Assembly (NCBI RefSeq): GCF_023343835.1
Contig: NC_064444.1
Span: 5,819,219-5,883,218 of the forward strand
Direction: 5' to 3'
DNA length: 64,000 bases
Source of the DNA: Lagopus muta
Taxonomy: Eukaryota; Chordata; Aves; Galliformes; Phasianidae
Positions within the stretch are counted from its first letter, which is position 1; the number at the start of each line of letters is the position of its first letter. Below are positions 39,139 to 53,200 of the stretch, in pieces. Made by a program: the position numbers and the translations under genes. A model generated the notes under the pieces. The model ran no database searches, had not been told where the DNA came from, and saw only the letters and a program-made list of their open reading frames with translations.

Positions 39139-42056
39139 GTGTGCTTTTATCAGACCAGTGAGGCACTTGACCAGTCACAGGACACTTGGTTTTATTCTTC
39201 TTTTTTTCTTTTTCTTTTTTTTTAAACAGTGGGAAATTTTTCCTTTTTTGAAATGCAGACACTAGAAGGGAAAAACTGCAGCAAAGAAACAGGAAAAACA
39301 TCTGCCAAAGCAAACAGTCGGAAAAGAAAAACACTTCTCTTATCTCTCTCCTGTGGTAACAATAAAATGAATGTTTTCTCCTCAGTGGCCTCTGGAAAAC
39401 ATCACAGATCTGACACGTCCTTCAGGCCACACGATGACAGTGGCAGAAAGATACCAGTCAGCCAGCTTCCCTCCTAGCCTTTGTAAATAGTATTTGGTTA
39501 TTTGCTCATTGCCCAGCCAGCCCAGGGGTCAGTCATTTCAGTGAAAGTACAGAAATCCTTATTATAAATAATGCATCTAATGTATCTGCAGCCTCGCTCT
39601 GTTCTTCTAGAGCAGCTGGGTTGCTGCACTGCTTACATCTCTCCACGTGGGAGATGTATATATGAAGACTACCCAGCAGAAGAGCACAAAATGATTTGCA
39701 CTGGTACCTGCAGCTTATCAGGGAAACAATGCTTGGCAGGGACACAGCTGATGCCTTGCAGAACACAGCCCACTCCCAGTTCTGCTGGGGCTGCAGGTAG
39801 TGGAAGGGACTGATGGCAGTGGGGTCCTCCAGACAAGTCGAAACCCTCCTAAGCTCTGAAGGAAAACAAGCAGGTCCATGCCCCTGCGGCCGTCCCTTGG
39901 TTAATGAAAGCCACACCAGAGCTCTCTTCCCCTTTTTACAGATCCCTAAGCTACCAAGTGCTGACGGCATCTCTTAATCTATGCATTTTATCCCTGGATG
40001 GCCAGCTAGCAACTCTGCCGGGATGCTGGGGGACTAGAAATGTCCCTGCCTGATGTCAGAACATCATGAGGACTCTGAAACTACAAGTTTAATGGCTCTT
40101 CCTTTGCCTATTTAGGTTATGCGGTATGATGGAGGGTGCTTGAATCTTTTTTTTTTTAAATCTCAATTGCTGTGAAGACAGATGATGCTTATTCCTGGCT
40201 TTATTTTCTCATTTTGCCCTAAATGCCTGGGGGAAGAGAGTCAAGGTTCCCATTGCAGTAATGTACCTGTGTTAAGTCCACAAAGATTTCATCTGTCACT
40301 CTCCGCAGGGGATCAAAGTGGGCATGACCCAGTATTCTCCAGGAGGTAAAAAATCAATTTTCCTGAGGCACTACCAGAGAACAAGAACAATCACTGAGCA
40401 CTGCAGGGCCTCCAGAAGCCCACAGAGAAGACTGGGACCTCCATATCAACCTGATGCAAGACAGTGGTTGCTAAGTTTTGTTCCAGGGAGGACAGGGCCT
40501 TAAGCAACAGCAGTGCATCAGGCGCCCCTTCACAGTCCAGAAGTCAGCAACTTTGGAGCCTTCCCCTTTTTCAGCTCTGTGTAAGCTTGGCTGGTCAGAG
40601 AAAAGAGCAATGGTGCAGCTGCCCAACTTACTTGCCTTGTCCTCGTTGCTGGGCTGTTCTGCTGCCTGGCAAACACGTGTATGCAGAGACAGGAGCAAAA
40701 CTAAGCACTGAACACTTTCCCTGAACTGAGTTAGATTATCAATGATGAGGTAAAAGAAGAGCAAAAGCAGAAACCCTCAGAGGCTTACAGGCAGGGGTGT
40801 GCAGTGACAGTGCAGTGACTGACGCACAGCACCCTGCAGCTTCCCTCTCTGATTAGCTCTGCTTTGCAGGAGCATGAGCTGCTCCAGCTAATCATCTCCC
40901 TGGGGCATAAACTAGCTTTTTTAATTAAAAACAAAGCAAAGCAAAACAAAAGAGAGTATGTCCTTATTTATAAGCAATGGACAGTTCCTGACATGAAGAG
41001 ACTACTCTCCCCAGTACTATCTTTGAACAGGAGAAGCTCCCAAATAATAAATACCAACATTTGTAACATCTAACACATACTCTTACCTGCATTTTTGCAG
41101 CCCAGGCTTCTACACAAGAAAACCCTTGTCCAAAGCATGCTTGTGCATACAAATTCAGAGGGATTCCAACTTTTTCTAAGCCCTCTCCTTTCCTAACTGG
41201 GGATTCAAGGTTGCTACTGGGACATATAGTAACTAAAAGGAAGTCTGAACTTGTTAAGAGACTGTTACATTTCCTGAAAACGCTTCTGTTGACAAATGAA
41301 GAACAGGAATCAGCTGATGAAGAAAGCGTTGATTTTTCTAACCCTAGAAACTAATGGAGAATGTTTGACAAATGGCTTCTTCTTCATCATCCCTAAATAT
41401 ATGGGGTTTTTAACCACTGCTGATGGATGTCAAGCTTCCTTGGAAGAGAAATATGATCACCACAGATACATATTAATCTAATCAGACACATAGTGAATAG
41501 ATGTAAAACATATAAATAAATCAACAGATAATCTGTAAATTCTGCTCGTTTGTTACTCCTAGGCAGAGATGCACGTAATTATTTCCCTACATTCATCCTC
41601 TAAGCCTGTGTTCAGAAAGCCATGCCATTTGCTGCAGAAATGCGTGACAGAGAAGGCTGAGGCAGACACGAAAGCAATGGCAGAGTTAGGATCAACTGCA
41701 AGCAATTCATCAGCACAACAGTGCAGGCTGATGAGATAAAGCCACATTTGCATTTATACTCTAACCTGTTCTCTCACAGGAAAATATTAGAGAGCCTGCC
41801 TAGGTGTTAAAATTCACTTGGAAAAGAGATGCCTTGGTGTAGATATCAGTTATGGAGTACTGATTGTCCTGGATCCTTTCAGAGAGAAAAAAAGCACCAG
41901 CTCACACCAAGTGGCTTAAGGGCTGGCAATGGACTCTCCTACGTGGTCCTCTATGAGCTGTGCTGTGTGCTGGCAGACACAATCACAGTAGGAGAGTACG
42001 TTTTGGCAAAAGCCACCAGGATTAATGGCTAAGCACACAGAAAATGAGACAAGCAC

Positions 42057-42083
<27 letters not shown>
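42057..42083. repeat. A27 homopolymer tract
   Basis: This is the longest A run in the window, in intergenic sequence, with no recognised retroelement body upstream. Confidence 0.95.
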
Positions 42084-42087
<4 letters not shown>

Positions 42088-42640
42088 GAATGGAGTAAGG
42101 ATCAGGGATACTCAGCACATTAAGATGATTTTTTTGCATTTTGTCTGGTCAGAAACCACACAAAATCTGCATTCCAGCTTGGCTGGTAGCAGCCTCTGAG
42201 TATTAGACTGTGTGACAATTATGCCTAGAAGGCCCAGTGGAAAAGCAGGCAAAAGGCAGGGCTTTGTTAGTAGTCACAGAGAGCTTGCAAAAGGCTGTTT
42301 GCTTTCAGCTTCATCCTGAGCCTGTGATCAGGGATGCACTGACCATTATTTGCTTATCAACCCTGGGAAACAGAGGGCAGAAATTTACTCTGCTCCTCTT
42401 CTCAATCAACATGTGTTCACATCTTTTAGATTATAGGACTGATCCAGTAACTACTGCAGTGAGATTTTCCAGGGACACAACAGGCTTTAGAACAAGTCTG
42501 GCATGACTGGAATTAACCAAAGCTAACATTTTCTCTTCACTCAGATATTAAACTGAAGTTCATTGAGCAATTCCTTCCTCTCACGCAGGGAGATATTTAA
42601 AGACGTACTCAAGTACAAACTTGAGGTCATTGTTAAATTT

Positions 42641-42674
42641 TGGTAACCATAAAGAAAGTTATGGTAACCATAAC
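42641..42674. repeat. Direct repeat plus 17-bp palindrome
   Basis: TGGTAACCATAA occurs at 42641-42652 and again at 42662-42673. The second copy is embedded in GTTATGGTAACCATAAC (42658-42674), a perfect 8-bp inverted repeat around one central base. The arrangement resembles a paired binding site, but I cannot assign a factor. Confidence 0.8.
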
Positions 42675-45600
42675 TTAGAAAGAAAAAGTGTAAGAATGAT
42701 TTCAGGAAAGATAATCTTATATCCCATGTCAACTGAACCACCTCTTTGAAACCCTTAGTTAAGTCCAAGATCCAGGAATACTAGGATTTTTGATTCAATC
42801 ATGTCCTTGTGCTTTCTATCAGCTAATCTGGAGGTGGCTGTTTTGGATCCTATTTTAAGATTATTCCCTTTGAGTAACTTCACTTCTAAAAAGAACCTTT
42901 TCTCTGAGGGTAACTTACGTGTCAAGCTTTCTCCCAGTGCAATCTGAGGGCAAAAATTCTAGTTTTTATCCTTATCAAAATAACACACTTCACTGACACT
43001 TCATAAACAGTGCTTATAAAATGTTTTGCAGTTCCTACAATTGTAACATTCAACATTTTATACTAAATTATTAATGTCGGGTAAAGTAGCATGCTCAGCC
43101 ATTTGAATAGCCTTGATGTATTCTGTAATAAAAACAACAAATATTTGTTCATCCTTCAGTAACTGAAATGGAAAATGAGACCTCAAATTTTCCTCTTAAC
43201 CAATTCCAAGTCAGCTCCCTAATGTGAAGCAGTGCATTAGAATAAAATATGTAAGCCAAGGATAATGCTATGCTCAGTATTTTATTTATATTTTTATGTA
43301 AACATAATTTGCTTTGTAGGCACAATATAACAAAAGCTCTAAAGCAACAAATACAATTAAACAGTATTTCAGTTCACTTCAATCAGGCTTAAGATAAAGA
43401 GAAGCTTTCACAGTTCCTTTAAGGCAATTTAAGAAATAATTTGTTTCACTTGAAGAAACTATCAAATTGTCTTACAGTTGTTTAAACGCAAGTGTTAGTA
43501 GTAAACACAAACCTTCATTTCTTCTGCAATAAGACTTGTTCAGTAACAACAGTCTCACCATCATTTTGTATAGCATGCCCTCTACCACTTCAAACGTGAT
43601 ACTACTGTTTGTGGTATTCTAGAAAGTATTTCGGGCTTATGGGCCAAATTCTGCTAGCACAAATCCTGCTTCCAAAACAGGCACCTGAAAACTTTCATTC
43701 GTTTCATTAGTAACCTTCATATGTGCCATATTAATATCGCTACAACACGGAGTAGAATTTAGCTCAGTGATTGTAATACTGATCTGTGTAGTGCTTATGT
43801 AGATCCAGAATAGTCCTCTGAACGCATTGCAATTACCTGACATTCTGCTGATCAGAAAATGGCCCTGAAATCGGTATGAATTAGCATGAAAAGTATTTTT
43901 GCCTTGCTAACAAAACCAGAAAGACTAGCCAAAATTATTTCATCTGATTGTTGTCCCCATGGTGCCTGTGGCCATGACCACCATCTCACCCCTCTCTATT
44001 TATCTATAAGGGAAATTTAACTGTATAGCCAACCATACTGTGGTTTATAACAGAAGAATGGATTTGCTATTCTGCTTGCCCTACTAATTTAAGGCCTTGA
44101 GAATGCCACTTTACTGCCAGTTCAAAGGTCACCAGCAATATTGCTCACTTTGGCGTCAAATCAAAATTTCTAGTTATGTTAAGGTTTGTTGCAGGACAAC
44201 ATTGTTACACTAACTGCAAAACAAAATTGGGCATGTTTCCTACTGAATTGTGAAAACTTAATGGCCTTTCTTAAAAGCTCATTGGGCAATTCCCAACACA
44301 TGGAAAACTCATTGAATATATATTTTTTCTGCATATTGAGCTCCTGTTTGGGTTTGATATGGCACCGGAAGCCTAGGTAAGTCCAACACAGAAAGAAAAT
44401 CAACTAGAATGAAGTTCTGCTTCAATATATAAGGAAGGCTGAAGTTTGTTTTGACTAATATTTCAGCAAAAGCTTTTTTTGGCATTTTCCTCCACAGTTA
44501 GTTCTTCTCATCATTTCTGAATTTGTTCAACTGAAGGGAAACTTTCTTAGAACGAACATTCTGCACAATTATCTAGCATTAGAACAGTAGGACGGCAACT
44601 TCATGAGCACAGTATGAAGAGATGGACATAAATACTCAGGCAGCAAAAATTAAACAAGTAGGAAAAACAAAACAAAACGAAAAAACAACACAAGAGAATC
44701 CTCTAAAACCACACATAAAAGTAATCCAGACTCACAATTACTTTCACATTGAGAAAAGCCTGAGAAGCAATCCCTCTCCCCTTCTGTATATTTTTCAACT
44801 TCTATCACTACTACATATTTGTAGAATTAGGAGCACAACTAGCCATGCCTGGAGAAATAACTTCTTTTGCAAAAAAATATACTAAAAATATATTAATTCA
44901 AAGATACATGGCATTATAACAAGGTCTCTGACTTTCTTTTAGCATTTCTACTGAAGTTGTTTGCAGTTATTTTAAAATGTTTATTTCAACAAGACCACCA
45001 AGGACCTGAGTAGCTTCTGTTTGGATAGGTGAAAGTCAAGAAAAAATATTTACTTTTGTCATGTTTAGACATAGTTTCCACTAGTGGGAGGTAGATAGAC
45101 TAGCTGGTTTTGTATATTTGATCCTTCAAATAATCACAAATATAACCATACATATGGAGCAAAGCTTTTAATAGAATTACTTGCCTAGGTAAAGTTATCC
45201 CCATTTGTGATGGGATTAAGGTCTAAAAAGTCACTTTTTAAAGGGTTAACTTCTTTAGAAGTTCAGCTCCAGCTTCATAGTTGATCAATACATAGTGATT
45301 TAAGAGCAGTAAACTGCCAACAAATTCCTTCCACATACTGAAGAGTGATCCTTACTAATGGGATTTAAAAGTTAAACCTACAAATGTTTCGGATTTTAGA
45401 CACAGATGAGTCAATGCATCCTTCATAGAACACGATGTTGAACTGTCAGTAACAATGCAAATTGTTCTGGCCCTAAAGTGAGTAGCTAACTGACCTCTGG
45501 TGCCTAAAACATATGGGGCGATAACTCAGATCAACAGGAAAGCAAGATAGCTGGCACTCTGAATGAAGTGTTTAATTACTGGTGCTGATGGCTAATATGA

Positions 45601-46233
45601 TTATACGATACTAATCAGAGTCTGTCTGTCAATTAATGCACAATTTCAGATTCCACAATTCAAAATGAGGTATTTTTGAAAATGAAGACAGGATTGCTTA
45701 TAAAATGAGGAAGCGTGATAAAGGAAAATAAACTTACCATTTTTGAAACTTCTATCTGTGGTTCATAAAAGGAAAACTACTTTAACACTGAAAAATTCAC
45801 AAACTTAAGAATCCTCCCTCCAATTAGCAGAATCTTCAATACAGCAAGTGGGCAATACTTTTTGTTACTGTGGTTGTCAACTTGCAAAAAAAAGCTCAAC
45901 CCTCCAAATAACTTTATGCAAAAAGTTGGAATTTGCATGAGAAAGATGCCCATCTAAAATTACACAGTAAGTTAATGAGGCTTTTAAACTGAAACAGAAA
46001 AATCCATGGGACTCCTACAGGGAAACTGGGTATTACACAGGAATGTCATAATACTGCACTGGATGAGAATGGCACTTGAGTTCAAAACAATGATCAACAG
46101 CTCATAGCTCAGCTGACTGCAGACAAATACAACACACACTGTACTACAGCATTTGTTCACTGATGCAGAGAATATTTCCCAGTCTTGTTCCCTTCTACTG
46201 AATCAATCATTCTGCTTCCATCACCTCTGGCTC

Positions 46234-46332
46234 TTACTGGATGAATGGCATGCGCTCTTTATTCTCATTGTCCCCTTCGTGATCTTCTTCCTCCTCTCCA
46301 GCCTCACTTGTCTCTGTGCTGTCGTTGGCCAT
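46234..46332 (-). CDS. VAT1L: VAT1L last coding exon (acidic C-terminal tail)
   Basis: This exon encodes 32 codons plus TAA (46236-46234), after a CATCCTGTAG acceptor. It gives the C-terminal tail of vesicle amine transport 1-like protein: MANDSTETSEAGEEEEDHEG, then a further acidic run ending KERMPFIQ. The tail follows the catalytic fold and is very acidic. It joins exon 47187-47270 in phase 0. The Met at its start is an internal residue, not a start codon. The identification rests on the distinctive tail and on position upstream of CLEC3A. Confidence 0.95.
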   Translation of the reverse strand: MANDSTETSEAGEEEEDHEGDNENKERMPFIQ

Positions 46333-47186
46333 CTACAGGATGAAAGATGAAGAAAATCAGAGCACCTATCACACAGTTTTACCCAGTCTTATTTCCATTT
46401 GATTCATCTCATAAAATGACTTTAAAAATGGAAGAAGTCATGGATGCAGCAAGAAAACAGATGTTCTGTCAGTACAAAAGTTTTGTTGGTATGACATCAC
46501 TTTCAGTTAGAACTGTGAACTGTTCCCTCAAGGATTACAGCTGAATTCTGTAACTGGAAGTTGCTTTTAGGACAGTTGCACAAGTGGACTTTGATTTGCG
46601 CACCTATCATAGAATGGCATTAAGACTCTCAGAAAAGAAACACAGCTATGTAGGACGTTCACAAAATGTACGTAACATGCTCTTCCAGAGATTGACAATA
46701 TGATTCTTTAAAGCAGCTAATGGATGGGAAGTGTTTAGATACTTAGAGAAGAAAATAATTCCTAGCAGAGGTACTCCCTACTTCTGTAGGAAAGCACTTC
46801 TGTGTTCCGACACTGAAGTAATGTGTCTTTTTCTGTTCAACCTACTTATTAAGACAGGAATTTTGCATTCATTAACTGTCTGTTTGTTTTCTGTCACAGG
46901 GACACAAATAGATTTGGCAGTTTTATCCTGATTTAGGAATGGCAGGCACATTTCTGGAGAGGGAGATGGCTATGCCGCATAGAGATTTAACTGTTGGGAG
47001 TGCAGGAGTTACAACTGTGTTTCACCTTGGATTAAGAATATAAATTATAATTATGGGTTCTATTTAGGTGCTATGGATTTAGAAGAAAACAGTATACAAG
47101 AAAACCGTAAGGATATTTCTCCAAATGTCACTACCACGCTTTACCTTGTGAGACTGTACGCCATGTATGTAGTGCTTTGCACTCAC
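46333..47186 (-). other. VAT1L: VAT1L last intron
   Basis: This intron of about 0.85 kb lies between verified splice sites. The sequence is unremarkable, with no other features. Confidence 0.92.
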
Positions 47187-47270
47187 CAGGGGAGTGGGTG
47201 CTTTCTCCACATCCAGAATTAGTTTTCCTATGTTACCTCGGTCATGGATTCTCTGCATGGCCTCCTTCAC
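47187..47270 (-). CDS. VAT1L: VAT1L penultimate coding exon
   Basis: This 84-nt, 28-codon exon lies between a TTTCTTTCAG acceptor and a GTGAGT donor, phase 0 at both ends. It reads VKEAMQRIHDRGNIGKLILD, then VEKAPTPL. This is the final helix and strand of the medium-chain dehydrogenase/quinone-oxidoreductase fold, with the typical GK-hydrophobic ending. VAT1L is a VAT1 paralogue with an oxidoreductase fold and no well-established substrate. Upstream exons with the nucleotide-binding domain were not found up to position 64,000 and probably lie to the right. Confidence 0.96.
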
Positions 47271-50200
47271 CTGAAAGAAAGATAAGATATTGATAATTTA
47301 CAAGCACACGTTTATAGACAATCCTGATTGCCTTTCTTCAAAATCAGCAGTATGTGTGAGGTACGCCATGAGCAATGCCATTCAAACTGCTGCTTTAAAC
47401 AAAATGAATATTGTTAAACATCTTCCAGTGGTTTTTTTAAGGCTTGACTTTTGCCTTGTGATTGCCAAAATGGGATGCAAAGCTTAATGACAGTTTCTGA
47501 GTAGAGTACCTACATAACAGTACTGCAGTACAAAAGCTGAGGTGAGAAACAGGATCAGGGAATTAATCTTGACAGGTTGTTCATTAGATTAATTTCTTTT
47601 CCTCTTTGCAAAATATTTGTGAAGAAATTTTACTTTCATTGAAAATGTGAAATATTTTTCTAATTGACCTGTGATGGTTAATTATATCTTTTGCTTTCCT
47701 ACAGAAAGAATGCCATATCCAGGCAGTGGCTGTGATAGACCACGCTGGCTCTAATTGCATGATTGAGTATTTTTTTTCCTTTGTCTTTCCCCACATTTTT
47801 AATTGTTTCTTTTAATGAATACTGTCTTACCAATACCAACAGACATTTAATAACTGGCAGCAATTAGGCCATATAAAAAAGGAACAACAACTTCTTATGA
47901 ATGCTCTGGAGAGGAGCTTATTTTTATGTGCAGTTTTAGAACTCACGGGGTCTCAGTGTTGATGAACTGACATTGCATGTGTGTTTCACTGAATATCCAA
48001 TGTGAGGCATGCAGAACACTACTAAATCACTGGAAATTGGAAGATGTCAAGAATTCCTCACTGTCATGGTGGAAAAATATCAGAAAACTGAAAATAAAGG
48101 CCACAGAAAGGCTTTGCCATAGCCTTACCACACTATTTTTGCTGGCATAACAGGATATATTGAGGCAAGAAAGTTTTATGTTAATAGGATCTGCCATCTG
48201 TGACATAGTTCTACTGACTATTTTAAAAATACTGGCATAGAAGCTAGAAACAAAATGCTGACTTGGGAACATGTGGGGCCCACAGTACATTAAAAGCTTG
48301 AACTGAGGTCCATGCACCCAAGATCATTAGTGAATGTCCAATACAGGAGGTGGTATGACATTTCTGAAGACACTAAACAAATACAGCTTTCAAGCTTCAA
48401 TTAAATTTAATGGATACTGGGCACAAAATGTCTTTACCATCTGTCAGCCCTATTCTGAAAGCTGGCTGCAGTGAACGCAATATTACAATTTTAATTTTAC
48501 TGAGTGGTTCACTCAATTAGTAAATACCAGACATTAAAAAAAGTAAATCTGATAGAACAAAAGAAAAATTGCAATGATGAAAAAAACTAATAAGAAAAAA
48601 ATACTGTCTGACAAACCTGATAACCTAGGAATACACTGTTGTATGAATTCCACTGGATAAAAGGTTGACTCTATATGTTGACCAAAAACCACAGTAACTT
48701 TTACTTAAACAATACCCATCTAAGTAACCCACAACAGCACTTCTGTAACATGGACAGTATTCCCTTAACATCCAACAATGACTCCAAAGCAGCAGCTATG
48801 TTATTTTGTAAATGTTGTTAGCCAAATCAAGCTTTCAGGAGTCTATAGCACAGCATAAATACACAGATGTGATAAAATTGGAGAAATCAGCAAACACATT
48901 TACCCATCTTTGAAATTTATTACCAGAACATCATGTAAAAAGCAAAGCATGCGACACTGATTTTAATCTGTACCATATCACAGTTCACAAGGCAAATCTG
49001 AGAAAATGTGCTTTCCCTGCATTTTTCACAAGCATGGTATTGAGTTTAAGACTCTGGAGAAAGGTTCAGTGGTTTCCAGTACACTTGTAAGTAGCTTGCA
49101 AATGTAAACAGCAGGCATAGGAAAAGGGAACAACACACTCTTCAACAATAACAGTGGCTATGGGATCCAGGTGGAAACATTAAAATACATTAAAAAGAGA
49201 AAAAAATAGTTTGATTCAACATCAGCATCCTTCAGTGTCATTTTCAACTTGCCTACCCAGTTCATCAAATTCTGTACCAACGCAGTACCATGAACTGTTT
49301 TATAAATGAGTAATTCTTCTATTTTAAAGTTTATGGCTGCTAATTCACTTATTCAACCAAGACTGCAACTGCTTGTTTCCCAACACACCTGAATATTAAA
49401 ACTCTAGAGAACACTGTAGAGAACAGAGCATTAAAAACTAAACAAGCATGGTTACAGTTTGCTGTTCTGTGCACATTCCAAAAGCATTTGCTTTTCCATG
49501 TGAACTTTGATGTGCTGAATTTAGTTTGATTCAAAAGAGACATCCCTTCCAGCGGGGAGGATCAAGAGGGCTTCCCTCTTCTTAAAGTCCCTAAAGTACT
49601 TTTCACCAATTGTACTATTTGTATTTGTCATCTTAAATCAAAGTGAAGGAATCACATTTTTTTTCTACATGGATGAGTAAATTCAGTTTCTTCTTATGCA
49701 GTATCATCAGCTTGGACTGGAAACAGTGCAAGGGTGCAATTCCTAATTTAAAGAGTTTCTACTGGAATAAAGGACAAATTTTCCATTGTCCTTTCAGTAT
49801 AACTCACTCCTTACAGTGGTTGTGACTGAACTAATGCTGAATTACAGGAAATTATGCTGAGAAAGCATAACATTCACATGATACGTACAATAAAACTGCA
49901 GTGGATTCTGAACCGTTTTTACACATTAGTGAACAATGCGAAAATACTTTCAAATTTCCACGTTATTTGTCTAAGGAAATTTGTCAAACTTATTGCTGAA
50001 AAGAAATAAAAGCCAGGCAGTCCCACAAACCCAACATAAACCCTCCTAGGCAGCAAGAGAAGAAAGCAATTAATAATAGAAAGGAGAAATTAAAGGAACC
50101 GAAGTTTGCCTTTTCCCCCAAACACAATTCACACTTCTGCATTATATTCTTTCAGTTTGATGTATTGTATTTTTAAACATTCTCTGCAGCATAAATAGCT

Positions 50201-53200
50201 TTCCGTATCTTTTCAGTCTAATGAAAAATGGTAATAAACACAGGAAAAGGAATTTTCAAACCCAGTTGGAAACAATTTGCATTTGCTTTAGGGAGTATCC
50301 TTTCATAATTGAAGAAACAATTTTGAGCAAGCATGTTTCTCCCATCCCTTTCAGCCTCACAAGTAGCACAGTTGTGGATAATTTGTTAAATATCCCCACT
50401 GAGCAGTGACAATAAATCTGGCAATTAGGATCTATGTAATAACAAGTCACAGTTACGAGGCCCTGTGAGAAACACTCAAAAGTCATCTTCCACCATAACT
50501 CCCCAAGTGCCGCACGCTCTCTGAGCTCTGAGCACTCACTGCATTGTGCCAGCATTACAGGCTATCAAGCAGCTTTAACATCGCTTTGTAAATTTCGTCC
50601 ATTAACACACACTTGCACATTTAAATAGATGTTGTGCTACCAATACCCAAACATAAATCTTCAGAGAAGTCTTGATACAAACACAGGCTAGAAAATGACA
50701 AAGGCAGCAAAGACAGCCTGCTGTGGGAAAGACTATTCAGTGGTATTTTCCTGAGGGGATGTTATGGCTGGGATCTCAGAGTTTCTCTTGTACCACAGCC
50801 ATTTCTGTCCTACTATATTGTGTATCACACTGAGAAGAGCAACAATTACTGCCAACACATCTTGGTTGGAGAGGAAAGGCATAAACGCCTTCACGTTGCT
50901 GGTCAGAAAATGTTCTATTTATGATCCATTTCTGTATTTGGCTCTTAAAAGGAACCAGTCCCAGGAGTAAAATAAGAGTCTGCAAAGCTTTGCACTGTAT
51001 TTTTTGCTATGCCAGTACAACACACTGGGGACTTTAGTCCCGTATTCTTAATACAGATGTTTAGTGGCTAGAAACAATAAATGCCATGGGTAGATTTCTT
51101 AGCGGGTTGTTAAAACACGATGGTTTTATCATCATGTGCAGTGCTGTTCAGCTCAGTACTATCTGCAATTTTATCAAAACTTTTAGTGCAGTGGCGCATT
51201 TACTTTAGGAGAGCAAAATCTGCAACTGAAAGACACCAGTGCAATAGAAAAATGGATATTCTTTTACCTGCATGAGGTCGAATGCAGTTTATTGCCCAAG
51301 CTGCCACGGTCACAGTCTCATCTTTGCAGGCTTTGTCCTTAACCCTTCACTCTTACCCAAGGCACATTTACCAAATAGCAGCAGAGGACTTGTACTTTAT
51401 TTTCTTGAGCATCTCCAGCAATAGTGATAACCTACCATACTCACCAACTGTTCTACCCCCTGTAGCATCACCTGCTGCAAAAGAGATCAGCGCCCAAATG
51501 TCCCCACTATCAGACAGGCACAGTGGAACACAGCATTCGCTTTATGATCTACAACCATATTTTTTTCTCTTATTATTTCCACACCTTCTGGTTCATTATC
51601 ACTATTTATTTCCACAAATCATCTCAAGGAATCACCTTCTGTCCTCAGCTTACACACTGAAAATGTCCAAGCCTGCCAGCATGTCACATTAAGGCTGTTT
51701 CACTCCAGCTCTCTAATATTCCCCTTGGAATATTAGCCTTGGAATAGCTTGGAATAATAAGCCTTGGTTCACCATAAGTTGGTTGTACATCTAGGAAAAG
51801 ATAAAAAATTTTGGTTATCTCATGAGATCTTTCTAACACTCAACATGGCCTTTGATTTGGTGCTGCTCCACAAAATAAGTCCAAAATCTACTTGAGTGCT
51901 ACTGCTATGCCGGCAAGGAAAGCACACATAAAAAAAATTGAAGCTTCTTTTTGAGAAAAATTTGAAATATTTTGTGTGTGGGAACAAATTTCACTCCCTG
52001 TTCCACTGGCATAATTTTCCTGACATCGCTAAGTTGCACGTGGATGAGAAGAGCAGCTGTTAGGAGGATGGAAGTCTCAGCTGATAAAGGAATATTACCA
52101 GTGATCAATCAGCTTCCACTACATGAACACGCATTCTGTAAATGGCTGTTATCTTTCAAACACTTTTTTTTTTTTTTTTGTTGGCATGGAACAGTATTTT
52201 CTGATTTCTCCAAAATCAGGAGAGCATGAACTTCCCATCAGGAGAATTCAGAATTTTCCACATGAAAGCCAAGAGAGCTTCCTCATACAACTCATCCTGC
52301 CCTGCTACAAACAGCTAAACAAATAAGAAATTTAGCTCTCTGCAGGCTCGCTCTCTGACAGAAAGAAGAGCTGCTGGCAAAAACAGTCCTTACCAATAAT
52401 TAATTCCTCTCTATCTCACAGTCGTGTGTCAGCAGAGCCTGCAACTGCATCATGTCTGCAAAATCACATGGACAGGATCTCCATGGTGACAGTGTCACGC
52501 AGTGTGCAAACATCAGCTGGCTAGTCAAGGTTACTTTGGCAACCCAAGTGTCACAGGTAATGATCCAAATCTTCTTCAGATTTATGCTAGAATCATCTGA
52601 ATTAAAAACTTGTCTGTTTCTCATTTTAGGACCGGTTCTGCTCCGTTGCTGTTTCGTAACAGCCTCTATTTTCATGAGCTATCTCCATTAGCATTACAAA
52701 CATTAATATCAATAGTATTTATTTAAGCATCATCTGTATGCAGTAATGAAGAAAAAGATGCACGCTGCAGACCATTCTAGCTGAGAGACCCCATAAGCAA
52801 AGCACTTCATACTACAGCTTTCGTAAGTGCCGTGAGGCAACATGATTTTTATTATCAGAAGCACTGCTGTGGTCTATTAAAGGCTACGCTGTCTTTAATA
52901 TAAACTGTGAGCTGCATTATAATGGCTGATGCTCCTCTCAGATCAGAAGAATTTACCTTCATGTCACTGGCATATACAGGCTTCCACACAATGTGGCAGT
53001 CCATGCAAAGAAAAATCCTATGTAGTTTCCGTCTTCTGGTTTATGTTTTTTAGCTTTTGTCTGTGGAAGGCAGGAAGCTCATGGAACCAAGGACAATAAT
53101 TCCCGAGCTTGCTGGTAGCTCTGAGCAGAGCAAACTGATATTCTTCCCTATGCAGATTTTGCCAGTGCTAGGCCATGGGATGTAGAGAGCAAAAGTATAT

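Larger units (their letters stand above)
31090..46233. other. Intergenic region between VAT1L and CLEC3A, with VAT1L 3' UTR
   Basis: No gene is recognised in about 15 kb. The part next to 46,233 must be VAT1L 3' UTR. Candidate minus-strand AATAAA signals are at 44985-44980 and 43286-43281, but the true end cannot be told from motif alone. The stretch holds a CR1 fragment at 39,017-39,138, an A27 run at 42,057-42,083 and a small palindrome at 42,658-42,674. A locally GC-rich stretch at 35.7-36.0 kb carries overlapping ORFs without a recognisable domain. Confidence 0.65.

Noticed and set aside
39533..39970. 145-codon minus-strand ORF
   Set aside because: No recognisable motif and no splice context. 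Probably chance.
51282..51692. 136-codon plus-strand ORF in VAT1L intron
   Set aside because: No domain recognised, on the strand opposite to the host gene, and composition matches surrounding DNA.
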